Source of the DNA: Streptomyces sp. TG1A-8
Lineage (GTDB): Bacteria > Actinomycetota > Actinomycetes > Streptomycetales > Streptomycetaceae
DNA: 64,000 bases
Assembly (NCBI RefSeq): GCF_030499535.1
Contig: NZ_JASTLB010000001.1
Coordinates: 3,844,001 to 3,908,000 of the forward strand
Direction: 5' to 3'
Shown here one piece after another: positions 29,001 through 39,200 of this stretch (position 1 is the first letter of the stretch; every line of letters begins with the position of its first letter). Under the pieces are notes generated by a model. It was not told where the DNA came from. It searched no databases and worked only from the letters and a program-made list of their open reading frames with translations. Made by a program: the position numbers and the translations under genes.

Positions 29001-30530
29001 GTGCCACGTGGTGACGGTCGACTCAATCACGATCTGCTTCCCGGCGAAAAAGGCCCCCAGGACGCTTGCGGCGTCTTCGGCGTCTGGGCTCCGGGTGAAG
29101 AGGTCGCAAAGCTCACGTACTTCGGGCTCTACGCCCTCCAGCACCGGGGCCAGGAATCCGCGGGAATCGCGGTCGGCAACGGCTCCCAGATCCTCGTCTT
29201 CAAGGACATGGGCCTGGTCTCCCAGGTCTTCGACGAAACCTCGCTCGGTTCGCTCCAGGGTCACCTCGCGGTCGGACACGCCCGCTACTCGACCACCGGC
29301 GCCTCCGTGTGGGAGAACGCCCAGCCGACGTTCCGCGCGACCGGGCACGGCTCGATCGCGCTCGGCCACAACGGCAACCTGGTCAACACGGCCCGGCTCG
29401 CCGAGATGGTCGCCGACCTGCCCAAGGACACCAACGGCCGCTCCACCCGGGTCGCGGCCACCAACGACACCGACCTGCTGACGGCCCTGCTGGCCGCGCA
29501 GACCGACGAGGACGGCAAACCGCTCACCATCGAGGACGCCGCCCATGTGGTGCTCCCGAAGGTCCGGGGCGCCTTCTCGCTCGTCTTCATGGACGAGCAC
29601 ACCCTCTACGCCGCCCGCGACCCGCAGGGCATCCGCCCGCTGGTCCTCGGCCGGCTGGAGCGCGGCTGGGTGGTCGCCTCCGAGTCCGCCGCCCTGGACA
29701 TCACCGGTGCCAGCTTCGTGCGGGAGATAGAGCCGGGCGAGTTCGTCGCCATCGACGAGAACGGTCTGCGCACCTCCCGATTCGCGGAAGCGAAGCCCAA
29801 GGGCTGCGTCTTCGAGTACGTGTACCTGGCCCGCCCGGACACCGACATCGCCGGCCGGAACGTGTACCTCTCCCGGGTGGAGATGGGCCGCCGCCTGGCC
29901 AAGGAGGCGCCCGCCGAGGCCGACCTGGTCATAGCGACACCGGAGTCCGGCACCCCGGCCGCCATCGGTTACGCGGAGGCCTCCGGCATCCCCTTCGGCG
30001 CCGGCCTGGTGAAGAACGCCTACGTGGGCCGTACGTTCATCCAGCCCTCGCAGACCATCCGGCAGCTGGGCATCCGCCTGAAGCTGAACCCGCTGAAGGA
30101 AGTCATCAAGGGCAAGCGCCTGGTCGTCGTGGACGACTCCATCGTGCGCGGCAACACCCAGCGGGCCCTGGTGCGCATGCTGCGCGAGGCGGGCGCCGCG
30201 GAGGTCCACATCCGGATCTCCTCCCCGCCCGTGAAGTGGCCCTGCTTCTTCGGCATCGACTTCGCCACGCGCGCGGAGCTGATCGCCAACGGCATGACCA
30301 TCGACGAGATCGGCACCAGCCTGGGCGCCGACTCCCTGGCGTACATCTCCATCGACGGCATGATCGAGGCGACCACCATCGCCAAGCCCGACCTGTGCCG
30401 TGCCTGCTTCGACGGCGAGTACCCGATGGAGCTCCCGGACCCCGAGCTGCTCGGCAAGCAGCTCCTGGAGACCGAGCTCGCGGCCGGTCCGGCCGCCACG
30501 GCCGCGGCCGACGCGATCCGCCGCCCGTAA
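29001..30530 (+). CDS. purF: Amidophosphoribosyltransferase
   Basis: 509 residues from GTG 29001. A 22-residue propeptide precedes the catalytic Cys23 (DACGVFGVW); the Ntn glutaminase domain is followed by the phosphoribosyltransferase domain with the PRPP loop VVVDDSIVRGNT. Cysteines for an Fe-S cluster (WPCFFG and LCRACFDG) are present, as in the Bacillus-type enzyme. First committed step of purine synthesis. purM starts 42 bp downstream, probably in one operon. Confidence 0.98.
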   Translation: MPRGDGRLNHDLLPGEKGPQDACGVFGVWAPGEEVAKLTYFGLYALQHRGQESAGIAVGNGSQILVFKDMGLVSQVFDETSLGSLQGHLAVGHARYSTTGASVWENAQPTFRATGHGSIALGHNGNLVNTARLAEMVADLPKDTNGRSTRVAATNDTDLLTALLAAQTDEDGKPLTIEDAAHVVLPKVRGAFSLVFMDEHTLYAARDPQGIRPLVLGRLERGWVVASESAALDITGASFVREIEPGEFVAIDENGLRTSRFAEAKPKGCVFEYVYLARPDTDIAGRNVYLSRVEMGRRLAKEAPAEADLVIATPESGTPAAIGYAEASGIPFGAGLVKNAYVGRTFIQPSQTIRQLGIRLKLNPLKEVIKGKRLVVVDDSIVRGNTQRALVRMLREAGAAEVHIRISSPPVKWPCFFGIDFATRAELIANGMTIDEIGTSLGADSLAYISIDGMIEATTIAKPDLCRACFDGEYPMELPDPELLGKQLLETELAAGPAATAAADAIRRP

Positions 30531-30572
30531 GCCCCGCTGTTCGAGCAGTACGACAGGAAAGTTCTCACGGTC

Positions 30573-31643
30573 ATGTCTTCTGAGACCACTGGTGCCAGCT
30601 ACGCGAGCGCGGGCGTCGACATCGAGGCGGGCGACCGCGCCGTCGAGCTGATGAAGGAGTGGGTGAAGAAGACCCGGCGGCCCGAGGTGCTGGGCGGCCT
30701 CGGCGGCTTCGCCGGGCTCTTCGACGCCTCCGCCCTCAAGCGCTACGAGCGCCCCCTGCTCGCCTCCGCGACGGACGGCGTCGGCACGAAGGTCGACATC
30801 GCGCGCCGGCTGGGCGTCTACGACACCATCGGCCACGACCTGGTCGCCATGGTCATGGACGACATCGTGGTGTGCGGCGCCGAGCCGTTGTTCATGACGG
30901 ACTACATCTGCGTCGGCAAGGTCCACCCCGAGCGCGTCGCGGCCATCGTGAAGGGCATCGCGGAGGGCTGCGTGCTCGCCGGCTGCGCCCTGGTGGGCGG
31001 CGAGACGGCCGAACACCCCGGTCTGCTGGGCGCGGACGACTTCGACGTCGCCGGGGCCGGTACGGGCGTCGTGGAGGCCGACCGGCTGCTGGGCGCGGAC
31101 CGTATCCGTACGGGTGACGCCGTGATCGCCATGGCGTCCTCCGGGCTTCACTCGAACGGGTACTCGCTGGTCCGTCACGTCCTCCTGGAGCGCGCCGGGC
31201 TCGCCCTGGAGGCGGAGGTCGCGGACCTCGGCCGTACCCTGGGCGAGGAACTGCTGGAGCCCACGAAGATCTACTCGCTGGACTGCCTGGCGCTGACCCG
31301 CACCACCGAGGTGCACGCGTTCAGCCACATCACCGGCGGCGGACTGGCGGCCAACCTGGCCCGGGTGGTCCCCGACGCGCTGCACGCCACCGTCGACCGC
31401 TCCACCTGGACCCCCGGCGCGATCTTCGGCCTCGTCGGCGCGACCGGCGGCGTCGAGCGCCTGGAGCTGGAGAGGACCCTCAACATGGGCGTCGGCATGA
31501 TGGCGGTCGTCCCGGCCGGGTCCGCGGACGTGGCCCTCGCGACCCTGGCCGACCGCGGGGTCGAGGCGTGGGTGGCCGGCGAGATCACCGACCGGGGCGA
31601 CAAGGAGAGCGGCGCCGAGCTGGTGGGCGACTACGCGGGCTGA
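30573..31643 (+). CDS. purM: Phosphoribosylformylglycinamidine cyclo-ligase
   Basis: 356 residues. AIR synthetase features: YASAGVDIEAGDRAV, SATDGVGTKVDIA, MVMDDIVVCGAEPLFMTDY and GLHSNGYSL. Closes the imidazole ring (step 5). Follows purF and is ended by a strong hairpin. Confidence 0.98.
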   Translation: MSSETTGASYASAGVDIEAGDRAVELMKEWVKKTRRPEVLGGLGGFAGLFDASALKRYERPLLASATDGVGTKVDIARRLGVYDTIGHDLVAMVMDDIVVCGAEPLFMTDYICVGKVHPERVAAIVKGIAEGCVLAGCALVGGETAEHPGLLGADDFDVAGAGTGVVEADRLLGADRIRTGDAVIAMASSGLHSNGYSLVRHVLLERAGLALEAEVADLGRTLGEELLEPTKIYSLDCLALTRTTEVHAFSHITGGGLAANLARVVPDALHATVDRSTWTPGAIFGLVGATGGVERLELERTLNMGVGMMAVVPAGSADVALATLADRGVEAWVAGEITDRGDKESGAELVGDYAG

Positions 31644-31661
31644 CCGTGTGGACAGCACAGA

Positions 31662-31692
31662 ACCCGGTCGGTGGCTGTGCCACCGACCGGGT
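31662..31692. terminator. Bidirectional terminator between purM and the DUF3073 gene
   Basis: Perfect 14-bp stem ACCCGGTCGGTGGC / GCCACCGACCGGGT with loop TGT, in the 66-bp gap between convergent genes. Confidence 0.85.
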
Positions 31693-31709
31693 GAGTGCTC
31701 ACTGCAAGG

Positions 31710-31961
31710 TCAAGCCCCGCGACGATGTTGTGAAGGACCTTCGTCCTCGTCCTCGTCGTCGTCCTCATAGAGGTCGGCGTAGCGAGAGTACAAGTCGTCG
31801 TCGTCATGCTCATCGTCCTCGAAGCGGTCGCCGTTCGGCGACTGGTTCGATGTCGATGCGCCCAGCTCCTCGGCCAGGCGTGAGAGGTCAGTCCCGCCGC
31901 TGTTGTACTTCAGCTGGCGGGCGACCTTCGTCTGCTTGGCCTTGGCCCGGCCGCGCCCCAT
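31710..31961 (-). CDS. DUF3073 protein
   Basis: 83 residues. N-terminal MGRGRAKAKQTKVARQLKY is the conserved DUF3073 core; the rest is highly acidic (Asp/Glu runs with Tyr). Common small actinobacterial protein of unknown function; the basic start and acidic tail suggest nucleic-acid or ribosome association, but that is conjecture. Confidence 0.9.
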   Translation of the reverse strand: MGRGRAKAKQTKVARQLKYNSGGTDLSRLAEELGASTSNQSPNGDRFEDDEHDDDDLYSRYADLYEDDDEDEDEGPSQHRRGA

Positions 31962-32291
31962 GGCTCGACCCCCTCAACGACGGGGCTCGACGGCCCCAGA
32001 GTCTGACACGCGTTCATGATCTGGAACGGACTCTCCGTGGAGAGGCCGGTCCGTAGGGCTTCCACGGTACCTGAGCCCACGCCCATACGGTACGTCGCCC
32101 GCAGCACGCGCGTGTGCACAGGACCTTCGAGGCGCCCTGTCCTCGCTGGTCAGTGGCGATTTTAACCACTTATCGGGGAACGACCCGCCGGGGGGAGTGA
32201 GAGTTGTCTCTAACTTCCCGCCGGCGGGTACCGCTCACCTGTGCGACCGGACGTCCGGCCGACGTGCGGCCGGGTCCCCGCGCGGCGGTCC
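31962..32291. other. 330-bp gap holding the DUF3073 promoter region and the end of the vdh unit
   Basis: No gene. ACCCGCCGG near 32179 and CCGGCGGGT near 32220 are complementary but about 30 bases apart, a poor candidate for the vdh terminator. The part next to 31961 must contain the promoter for DUF3073. Confidence 0.35.
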
Positions 32292-33389
32292 TCAGCGTGC
32301 CGCGCGCGCCTCGGCCATGCGCTGCTCGGCGATCCGGTCGGCCGCCGCGGCCGGTGGAATCCCGTCCTCCTTCGCACGTGCGAATATGGCCAACGTGGTG
32401 TCGAAGATCTTCGCCGCCTTCGCCCTGCACCGGTCGAAGTCGAACCCGTGCAGCTCGTCGGCCACCTGGATGACGCCGCCGGCGTTCACCACGTAGTCCG
32501 GCGCGTAGAGGATCCCGCGGTCGGCGAGGTCCTTCTCCACGCCGGGGTGGGCGAGCTGGTTGTTGGCGGCGCCGCACACGATCCGGGCGGTGAGCGCCGG
32601 CACGGTGTCGTCGTTCAGCGCCCCGCCCAGGGCGCAGGGGGCGTAGACGTCCAGCCCCTCGGCACGGACCAGCGCCCCGGTGTCGGCGACGGCCGTGACG
32701 CCTTCGGGGTGCCGGTCCAGGATCCGTCGGACGGCCTCCGCGCGCACGTCGGTGACCAGGACCTCGGCGCCCTCCTCCCGCAGGTGCCCGACCAGGTGCC
32801 GGCCGACCTTGCCGACACCGGCGACGCCGACCCTGCGGCCGCGCAGCGAGGGGTCGCCCCACAGGTGCTGGGCGCAGGCGCGCATGCCCTGGTAGACGCC
32901 GAAGGCGGTGAGCACGGAGGAGTCGCCGGCGCCGCCGTTCTCCGGGGAGCGGCCGGTGGTCCAGCGGCACTCGCGGGCCACCACGTCCATGTCGGCGACG
33001 TACGTGCCGACGTCGCAGGCGGTGACGTAGCGCCCGCCGAGGGAGGCCACCATGCGCCCGTAGGCGAGCAGCAGCTCCTCGGTCTTGTCGCGCTCGGGGT
33101 CCCCGATGATCACGGCCTTGCCGCCGCCGTGGCCCAGCCCGGCCATGGCGTTCTTGTACGACATCCCGCGCGCCAGGTTCAGCGCGTCGGCGACGGCCTC
33201 GGCCTCGGTCGCGTACGGGTAGAAGCGCGTACCGCCCAGCGCGGGGCCCAGGGCGGTGGAGTGGAGCGCGATCACGGCCCTCAGGCCGGTCGCGCGGTCC
33301 TGGCAGAGCACCACCTGCTCATGGCCCCCCTGTGCCGAGTGGAACAGGGTGTGCAGGACATCAGCGGGTGCGCCGGTTACGTCGGTCAC
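32292..33389 (-). CDS. vdh: Valine (branched-chain amino acid) dehydrogenase
   Basis: 365 residues from GTG 33389, with AGGAG eight bases upstream; the longer frame to 33581 has no support. Glu/Leu/Phe/Val dehydrogenase motifs: [14 protein letters not shown], the catalytic-lysine region [14 protein letters not shown], and the Rossmann glycine motif [13 protein letters not shown]-dependent oxidative deamination of valine supplies branched acyl-CoA precursors for fatty acid and polyketide synthesis in Streptomyces. Confidence 0.95.
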   Translation of the reverse strand: MTDVTGAPADVLHTLFHSAQGGHEQVVLCQDRATGLRAVIALHSTALGPALGGTRFYPYATEAEAVADALNLARGMSYKNAMAGLGHGGGKAVIIGDPERDKTEELLLAYGRMVASLGGRYVTACDVGTYVADMDVVARECRWTTGRSPENGGAGDSSVLTAFGVYQGMRACAQHLWGDPSLRGRRVGVAGVGKVGRHLVGHLREEGAEVLVTDVRAEAVRRILDRHPEGVTAVADTGALVRAEGLDVYAPCALGGALNDDTVPALTARIVCGAANNQLAHPGVEKDLADRGILYAPDYVVNAGGVIQVADELHGFDFDRCRAKAAKIFDTTLAIFARAKEDGIPPAAAADRIAEQRMAEARAAR

Positions 33390-33637
33390 TGTGGTGACTC
33401 CTGTGCAAGTAGCGGCGAGTGGAGGCGGCTCCCTCCGGACCCTCGCGCGGTCGACGGCGGGGGAGGGCGGCGGGTGCTGCCGAGGCGGCCGGTGGGCCGC
33501 CCGGCATGAGCGTAGGGCCTCGGCCCCGCCACCATCCGCCCCGTGCTCAGGATCACTCCTGCGCGCCGTGCGCGCACGCATGGCCGTGGGACGATTTGCA
33601 AGGGTTTCGAGCCGGGTCCGATGGGGAGGGAGCAGGC

Positions 33638-34480
33638 GTGCCCGAGGTGTCCTCCGTGGTGGTTCCCTACACCGCCTATCTGCGCGTGTACGAGCCGCTG
33701 GCCGCCTTCCCGGAGCCGGAGCGCACGCACTGGGCGCGTTACGCCCGCCGTGCCGAGCGCCCCTCCTACCAGGACGAACTGCGCCGGTCCCTGGCCGCTT
33801 TGCTGCCCGTCCCGCCCGTCGCGGTGCCGGTGCACGAGAGCGGTGACGCCTTCGTGCTGGAGGCCGACGGCGCGATCTGCGTCTGCCCCTGGCGCACCCG
33901 GCTGCGCGGCTGGCAGGCGCTGGAGGAACTGGGCGGGGAGCTGCCCCCGCCGGTGCTCGACGCGGTGCTGCCCCCGCTGGTGCGCCGGCAGGCCGCCCGG
34001 GACTACGAGCGCTGGCTCGTCCGCAACCCCGACGCCCGCCCCTGGATCCGCACCGCGACCTGGCAGGTCCCGCTGAACTGGTTCGTGCTGGTCTCCGACG
34101 GGGAGCGCCGCTACGACGGGCGCACCGCCGAGGCGCCGCCGATGCTGCGCTACCGCACGCCCATGGTGCAGGCCCGGCGCCGGGTGGCCCGGACGCTGCG
34201 CACGCTGAAGGACACCCTGGGGGAGGGGCCGCTGGTCGACGGCCTGGTGGACGTCGGCCGCTGGCTGGAGGAGTTCCACCCGCGCTCGCTGGTGGAGCTG
34301 GACTACGGCGGGCTGGTGCACATCCTGCCGGCGGGCGAGTTGGAGGGCGACCGCTCCGCGGCGGACGTGGCCGCCGGTGTCGAGGCGCTGCGCCGGGGCG
34401 ACGGGGCGGCCGCCGGGGAGGCGTACGGGCGGCTCGTGGAGCGGTGGCGGGCGGTGCGGTCGAGGCGTTCTGCGAACTGA
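33638..34480 (+). CDS. Conserved hypothetical protein next to bldC
   Basis: 280 residues from GTG 33638 (GGGAGGGAG upstream). Soluble, rich in Trp/Arg and Leu, with features such as [37 protein letters not shown] and [14 protein letters not shown] do not recognise a characterised domain. It is divergent from vdh and points toward bldC, and a 14-bp palindrome begins at its last stop base. Confidence 0.8.
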   Translation: MPEVSSVVVPYTAYLRVYEPLAAFPEPERTHWARYARRAERPSYQDELRRSLAALLPVPPVAVPVHESGDAFVLEADGAICVCPWRTRLRGWQALEELGGELPPPVLDAVLPPLVRRQAARDYERWLVRNPDARPWIRTATWQVPLNWFVLVSDGERRYDGRTAEAPPMLRYRTPMVQARRRVARTLRTLKDTLGEGPLVDGLVDVGRWLEEFHPRSLVELDYGGLVHILPAGELEGDRSAADVAAGVEALRRGDGAAAGEAYGRLVERWRAVRSRRSAN

Positions 34481-34494
34481 GTGACGTACGTCAC
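34481..34494. promoter_or_regulatory. 14-bp perfect palindrome GTGACGTACGTCAC
   Basis: Immediately follows the stop of the preceding gene and lies about 500 bp before bldC. A spacerless palindrome of this kind is operator-like; the binding protein is unknown. Confidence 0.45.
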
Positions 34495-34725
34495 GGCCAA
34501 GACACCCTCGAACGGCATACGGTCTAGTCCACTTCGGTCACCTGACGGGGTGTCGGGCCTGATCCGGACTTTCGTCCCAAGGGTGATGGACGGCACTTAC
34601 AAGAGGGTTGCCCTTGTTGCCGCCCCTCGTGCCAAAATAGGACAAGGAGTCCGGGGAGGGCTTCGTCCGTCCGACTATGGTCCACTGTGGGCGGAATCTC
34701 CGCGCTGCACGCTTTGGGGGGTCTC

Positions 34726-34866
34726 GTGGCTCCTGATCGTCCTGTGACTGATCGTCACGGTGGTGTGACTGTCCGCTATGGCATGGTCCATCGGCTTCCG
34801 TCGCTGATGGACACCTGGGAGGGCAATTCCATCGGTTTGGCCGACGAGGCTGGACAGATGGTGTAG
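34726..34866 (+). CDS. Candidate 46-residue small protein upstream of bldC
   Basis: GTG 34726 follows GGGGGG by four to five bases; the frame ends at TAG 34864. The product begins MAPDRPVTDRHGG and contains RLPSLMDTWEGNS. Third-position GC is only about 60 percent, well below neighbouring genes, so it may equally be untranslated leader sequence. Listed because the ribosome site, start and composition look non-random. Confidence 0.28.
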   Translation: MAPDRPVTDRHGGVTVRYGMVHRLPSLMDTWEGNSIGLADEAGQMV

Positions 34867-34999
34867 TTGTAGTGCCGAGGACAAGCCGTTCGTCCTATAA
34901 CCGACTCGACTCGCGTCCGCCATTTCGGGCAACGCGGGTCAAGGTGCAGAATTTAGAGGAAAGAACCGAGAAGGTTCGGTTCTCCCGAGGAGGCCGCTC
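34867..34999 (+). promoter_or_regulatory. bldC leader with a hairpin before the ribosome-binding site
   Basis: AT-richer region (AATTTAGAGGAAAGAA near 34950). AGAACCGA (34962-34969) pairs with TCGGTTCT (34976-34983) across a six-base loop, directly before GAGGAGG (34987-34993). A nested alternative is GAACC/GGTTC. Either could be an operator or a translation-modulating stem. Confidence 0.45.
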
Positions 35000-35206
35000 A
35001 TGACCGCTCGCACCCCTGATGCCGAGCCGCTGCTGACCCCGGCTGAGGTCGCCACCATGTTCCGCGTCGACCCCAAGACGGTCACGCGGTGGGCGAAGGC
35101 CGGCAAGCTCACGTCCATCCGTACGCTCGGCGGGCACCGCCGCTACCGCGAGGCCGAGGTCCGCGCTCTGCTCGCGGGCATCCCGCAGCAGCGCAGCGAG
35201 GCCTGA
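35000..35206 (+). CDS. bldC: BldC, MerR-like developmental DNA-binding protein
   Basis: 68 residues, the exact length and sequence style of Streptomyces BldC: LLTPAEVATMFRVDPKTVTRWAKAGKL winged HTH, then TLGGHRRYREAEVRALL. It binds DNA cooperatively at direct repeats and delays entry into development. Preceded by GAGGAGG six bases before the ATG. A long leader (about 520 bp to the previous gene) is consistent with complex control. Confidence 0.96.
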   Translation: MTARTPDAEPLLTPAEVATMFRVDPKTVTRWAKAGKLTSIRTLGGHRRYREAEVRALLAGIPQQRSEA

Positions 35207-35354
35207 ACAACCGAATAACCGGGCGAAACCGGCTGGTCCCCCAATCGGCCGCAGTACCCGGAACCCCAGCTCCACGCGACACGGGGCCTGCCCCAACAGG
35301 ACCCACGCCCGAGCCGAACGGAACTCCCAGGCGAGCGACACAGGGTGCGTCGTG

Positions 35355-35394
35355 GATCGCGCTGGACCCCACCGGGTCCAGCGCGATCTTTTTT
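35355..35394 (+). terminator. Canonical intrinsic terminator downstream of bldC
   Basis: Perfect 15-bp stem (35355-35369 / 35374-35388), loop CACC, and six T residues. Such a T-run is uncommon in this GC-rich genome. It lies 148 bp after the bldC stop. Confidence 0.92.
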
Positions 35395-35489
35395 GTGCGT
35401 CCGGGCGCAGCGGGCGGGGGTCCCGGTGCGCGGGCTTGTCGGAGTCTGGGGAGGCCTGTCCGAACGGCTGCGCGCGGCCCGTGGTGCGG

Positions 35490-35537
35490 GTGCAATTGCA
35501 CATATTAAATTGACCTGTTGTAGGAGACGGGTAAGTA
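35490..35537 (+). promoter_or_regulatory. AT-rich palindrome and promoter-like element between convergent genes
   Basis: GTGCAATTGCAC (35490-35501) is a perfect 12-bp palindrome followed by TATTAAAT; TTGACC (35510-35515) and TAAGTA (35532-35537), 16 bases apart, form a credible promoter on the plus strand. Nothing annotated lies downstream in that direction except the antisense side of the gene at 35929-35669. The rest of 35395-35668 shows nothing. Confidence 0.35.
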
Positions 35538-35668
35538 CCGTCGTTCCAAAAACTCATGCGGTGACTCCCGTCACACGCTCGGGCGCTTGCCGCCTCCACC
35601 CCGCGTGCACTAGCGGAACCGCGTCTTCCAGCTTCCCACGCCACCAGGGGCGTTGGGCCCCGGGGCGG

Positions 35669-35929
35669 TCACGCACCGCGGCTGCCCTCGTCCCCGGCCG
35701 CGACCTCGGCCGCCTTCTCGGGCACGTCCTCGGCGTCCTCGGGCGCTTCCTCGACGACGCCCTCCCGGACGCCGTCACGCGGCTGCGGGGGGCAGGAACC
35801 GGCGTCCATGGCCAGCCGCAGCAGGCGGTGGCAGACCGGACAGTGGCGGGTCAGGTGCCGGTAGGACGAGGCGGCCGCCAGGTGCGCCCTCAGGAGTGCC
35901 CGCGTCTCGTGCCTGGCCGATGCCGTCAT
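35669..35929 (-). CDS. DUF6274-like small protein
   Basis: 86 residues from ATG 35929 (GGAGGTGG upstream). The first half, TRALLRAHLAAASSYRHLTR followed by HCPVCHRLLRLAM, has a CxxC pair like a small zinc knuckle; the second half is acidic and probably disordered. Recognised as a short Streptomyces family of unknown function usually found near bldC. Confidence 0.75.
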   Translation of the reverse strand: MTASARHETRALLRAHLAAASSYRHLTRHCPVCHRLLRLAMDAGSCPPQPRDGVREGVVEEAPEDAEDVPEKAAEVAAGDEGSRGA

Positions 35930-36037
35930 GCGCCACCTCCGGGGCCGCGGGGGAGGAAGGGGCCCCGTCTTCTGGGTACCGACGGAAGGTGCCGCCGTCA
36001 AGGGCGCGCGGCTCCGCCAGGGGTTCCCGGAAACGGA

Positions 36038-36065
36038 AGAAGGGCCCCCTTCCGGGGGCCCTTCT
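36038..36065 (-). terminator. Terminator of tRNA-Asp copy 1
   Basis: Perfect 12-bp stem AGAAGGGCCCCC / GGGGGCCCTTCT with loop TTCC, 17 bases past the tRNA. Confidence 0.85.
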
Positions 36066-36081
36066 CGGTCGTTCTCCGCTG

Positions 36082-36156
36082 CGGTCCTGACGGGATTTGA
36101 ACCCGCGGCCTCCACCTTGACAGGGTGGCGAGCACTCCAAACTGCTCCACAGGACC
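36082..36156 (-). tRNA. tRNA-Asp (GTC), copy 1
   Basis: 75 nt: acceptor GGTCCTG/CAGGACC, discriminator G, anticodon GTC in CTGTCAA, T-loop GTTCAAATC. Identical to 42209-42283. Confidence 0.95.
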
Positions 36157-36249
36157 AGGTTTCGCGGCGCTTGTCGTGCGTTGCGCTGCGAAAAGAGACT
36201 GTACAGGAGGTGAGCCCCTTGGTCGAACTCACCCCGCGTACCGGAGTGG

Positions 36250-39200
36250 TCACGGCGCCGCCGCGTCGATCGCCCTCACGATCCGCTTGTCGGAGACCGG
36301 GTACGCCGTGCCCAGCGCGTGGGCGAAGTAGCTGACCCGCAGCTCCTCGATCATCCAGCGGATGTCCAGGACCGAGGAGGGGACCGGCCGGCCCCGGGGC
36401 AGCTGTTCCAGGAGCCAGGCGTACTCGTCCTGCATCTCGTGCACCTTCTCCATGCGGGTGGTGTCCCGCTGGACGTTGGCCGGCATCTGCTGCAGGCGGC
36501 GGTCGGCGGCCACCAGGTAGCGCATGAGGTCGGGAAGGCGCCGTATGCCCGCCCACGTCACGAACCCGGGCTTCACGAGGGCGTCCAACTGCCTGCGGAC
36601 GTCCGCGAGGTTGGCCAGCAGCGCCGGGCTGCCCACGGCCTTCAGCCGGCGCTCGCAGGCCTGCCAGGCCGCCAGCACCTGCTGCACCTGCCCGACCGTG
36701 CGGACCGTGGTGTCCACGATCTCCGCGCGCACCTTGTCGTAGAGCTTCCGGTACGACTCCTCGTCCCACGCCGGCCCGCCGAAGTCCGCGATCAGCCTGT
36801 CGGCCGCCGCCGTCGCGCAGTCGTCGAACAGGGCCTGCACGGAGCCGTGCGGATTCGCGGACAGGGCGAGCTTCTGGGCGTTCGTCAGCTTTTCGGATGC
36901 GAACTTCGCGGGATTGACCGGGATGTTGCGCAGGATGAGCCGGCGAGTGCCGTTCCACATCGCCTCGGCCTGCTCGGCCTCGGTGTCGAAGAGGCGCACC
37001 GAGACCGTGTCGCCGTCGTCCACCAGTGCCGGGTAGGCCTTCACCGGCTGCCCTGCCCGGCGCGTCTCGAAAACGCGGGTGAGCGTGCCGATCGTCCAGT
37101 CGGTCAGCCCCCTGCGCTCCACCGACGGCCCGCCCCCGCGGGAGGCGCTCGCCGCGGCGGCCTGCGACAGGGCCTTGCGCGCCTTCGGCTTCAGCGCGAG
37201 CCTCAGCGCCTCCAGGTCCTTGTCCTCGGCCAGCTTCCGGCGCCGCTCGTCCACGATCCGGAAGGTGATCCTCAGGTGGTCCGGCACCTTCGACCAGTCG
37301 AAGTCCTCCGCCTCGAAGGGCACGCCGACCATCCGCTTCAGTTCGCGCGCCATCGTCACCGTCAGCGGCTCCTGCAGGGGCACCGCCTTCCCCAGGAACC
37401 TCCTCGCGTAGTTCGGCGCGGGCACGTAGTTGCGGCGGATCGGTTTCGGCAGGGAGCGGATCAGCTCCGTCACCACCTCCTCGCGCAGGCCCGGGATCTG
37501 CCAGTCGAAGCCCTCGCCGGTGACCTGGTTGAGCACCTGGAGCGGGATGTGGACCGTGACACCGTCCGCGTCCGCGCCCGGCTCGAACTGGTAGGTGACC
37601 CTGAACTTCAGGTCGCCCTGGCGCCAGGTGTCCGGGTAGTCGGCCTTGGTGACCGCCTCCGCCGACTCCCGGATGAGCATCTCCCGCTCGAAGTCCAGGA
37701 AGTCCGGCTGCTCGTGCCGCTTGTGCTTCCACCACGAGTCGAAGTGCGCGCCGGACACGACGTGTGCGGGCACCCGCTGGTCGTAGAAGTCGAACAGCGT
37801 CTCGTCGTCCACGACGATGTCCCGGCGCCGCGCCCGGTGCTCCAGCTCCTCGACCTCGCTGAGGAGCCTGCGGTTGTCGGCGAAGAACTTGTGGTGCGTG
37901 TGCCAGTCGCCCTCCACCAGGGCGTTGCGGATGAACAGCTCGCGGCTCGCCTCCGGGTCGATCCGGCCGTAGTTCACCTTCCGCTGGGCGACGATCGGGA
38001 CGCCGTACAGCGTCACCTTCTCGTACGCCATCACGGCCGCCTGGTCCTTCTCCCAGTGCGGCTCGCTGTAGGTCCGCTTGAGCAGGTGCCCGGCGAGCGG
38101 CTCCACCCACTCGGGCTCGATCCTGGCGTTGACCCGGGCCCACAGCCGGCTCGTCTCCACCAGCTCCGCCGACATCACGAACTTCGGCTGCTTCCGGAAC
38201 AGCGCCGAGCCCGGGAAGATCGCGAACTTGGCGTTGCGGGCGCCCAGGTACTCGTTCTTGTTGCCCTCCTTCACGTCCTTCATCCCGATGTGGGAGAGGA
38301 GTCCGGCGAGCAGGGAGACGTGGACGCGGTCGGCGGGCGCGTCCTCCTCGCCGAGGTGGATGCCCATCTGCTTGGCGACCGTGCGCAGCTGCGTGTAGAT
38401 GTCCTGCCACTCGCGGATGCGCAGGAAGTTCAGGTACTCCTGCTTGCACATCCGGCGGAACGACGACGAGCCGCGCTCGCGCTGCTGCTCGCGGACGTAC
38501 CGCCACAGGTTCAGGTACGCGAGGAAGTCGCTCGTCTCGTCCTTGAAGCGGGCGTGCTGCTGGTCGGCCTGGGCCTGCTTGTCCGCCGGGCGCTCGCGCG
38601 GGTCCTGGATGGACAGCGCCGCCGCGATGACCATGACCTCGCGGACGCAGCCGTTCTTGTCGGCCTCCAGGACCATCCGGGCCAGCCGCGGGTCGACGGG
38701 CAGCTGCGCCAGCTTGCGGCCGGTGTCCGTGAGCCGCTTGCGCGCGTCCTTCTGCGCGGGGTCCAGCGCGCCCAGCTCCTGGAGCAGCTGCACGCCGTCG
38801 CGGATGTTGCGGTGGTCCGGCGGGTCGATGAAGGGGAACTTCTCGATGTCGCCCAGGCCGGCCGCGGTCATCTGCAGGATGACGGAGGCCAGGTTCGTCC
38901 GCAGGACCTCCGCGTCCGTGAACTCCGGGCGGGCGAGGAAGTCCTCCTCGGAGTACAGCCGGATGCAGATGCCGTCGGACGTACGGCCGCAGCGGCCCTT
39001 GCGCTGGTTCGCGCTGGCCTGCGAGACCGGCTCGATGGGCAGCCGCTGCACCTTGGTGCGGTGGCTGTAGCGGGAGATGCGGGCGAAGCCGGGGTCGATG
39101 ACGTACTTGATGCCCGGCACGGTCAGCGAGGTCTCGGCGACGTTCGTCGCCAGCACGATCCGCCGCCCGGAGTGGGCCTGGAACACCCGGTGCTGCTCGG

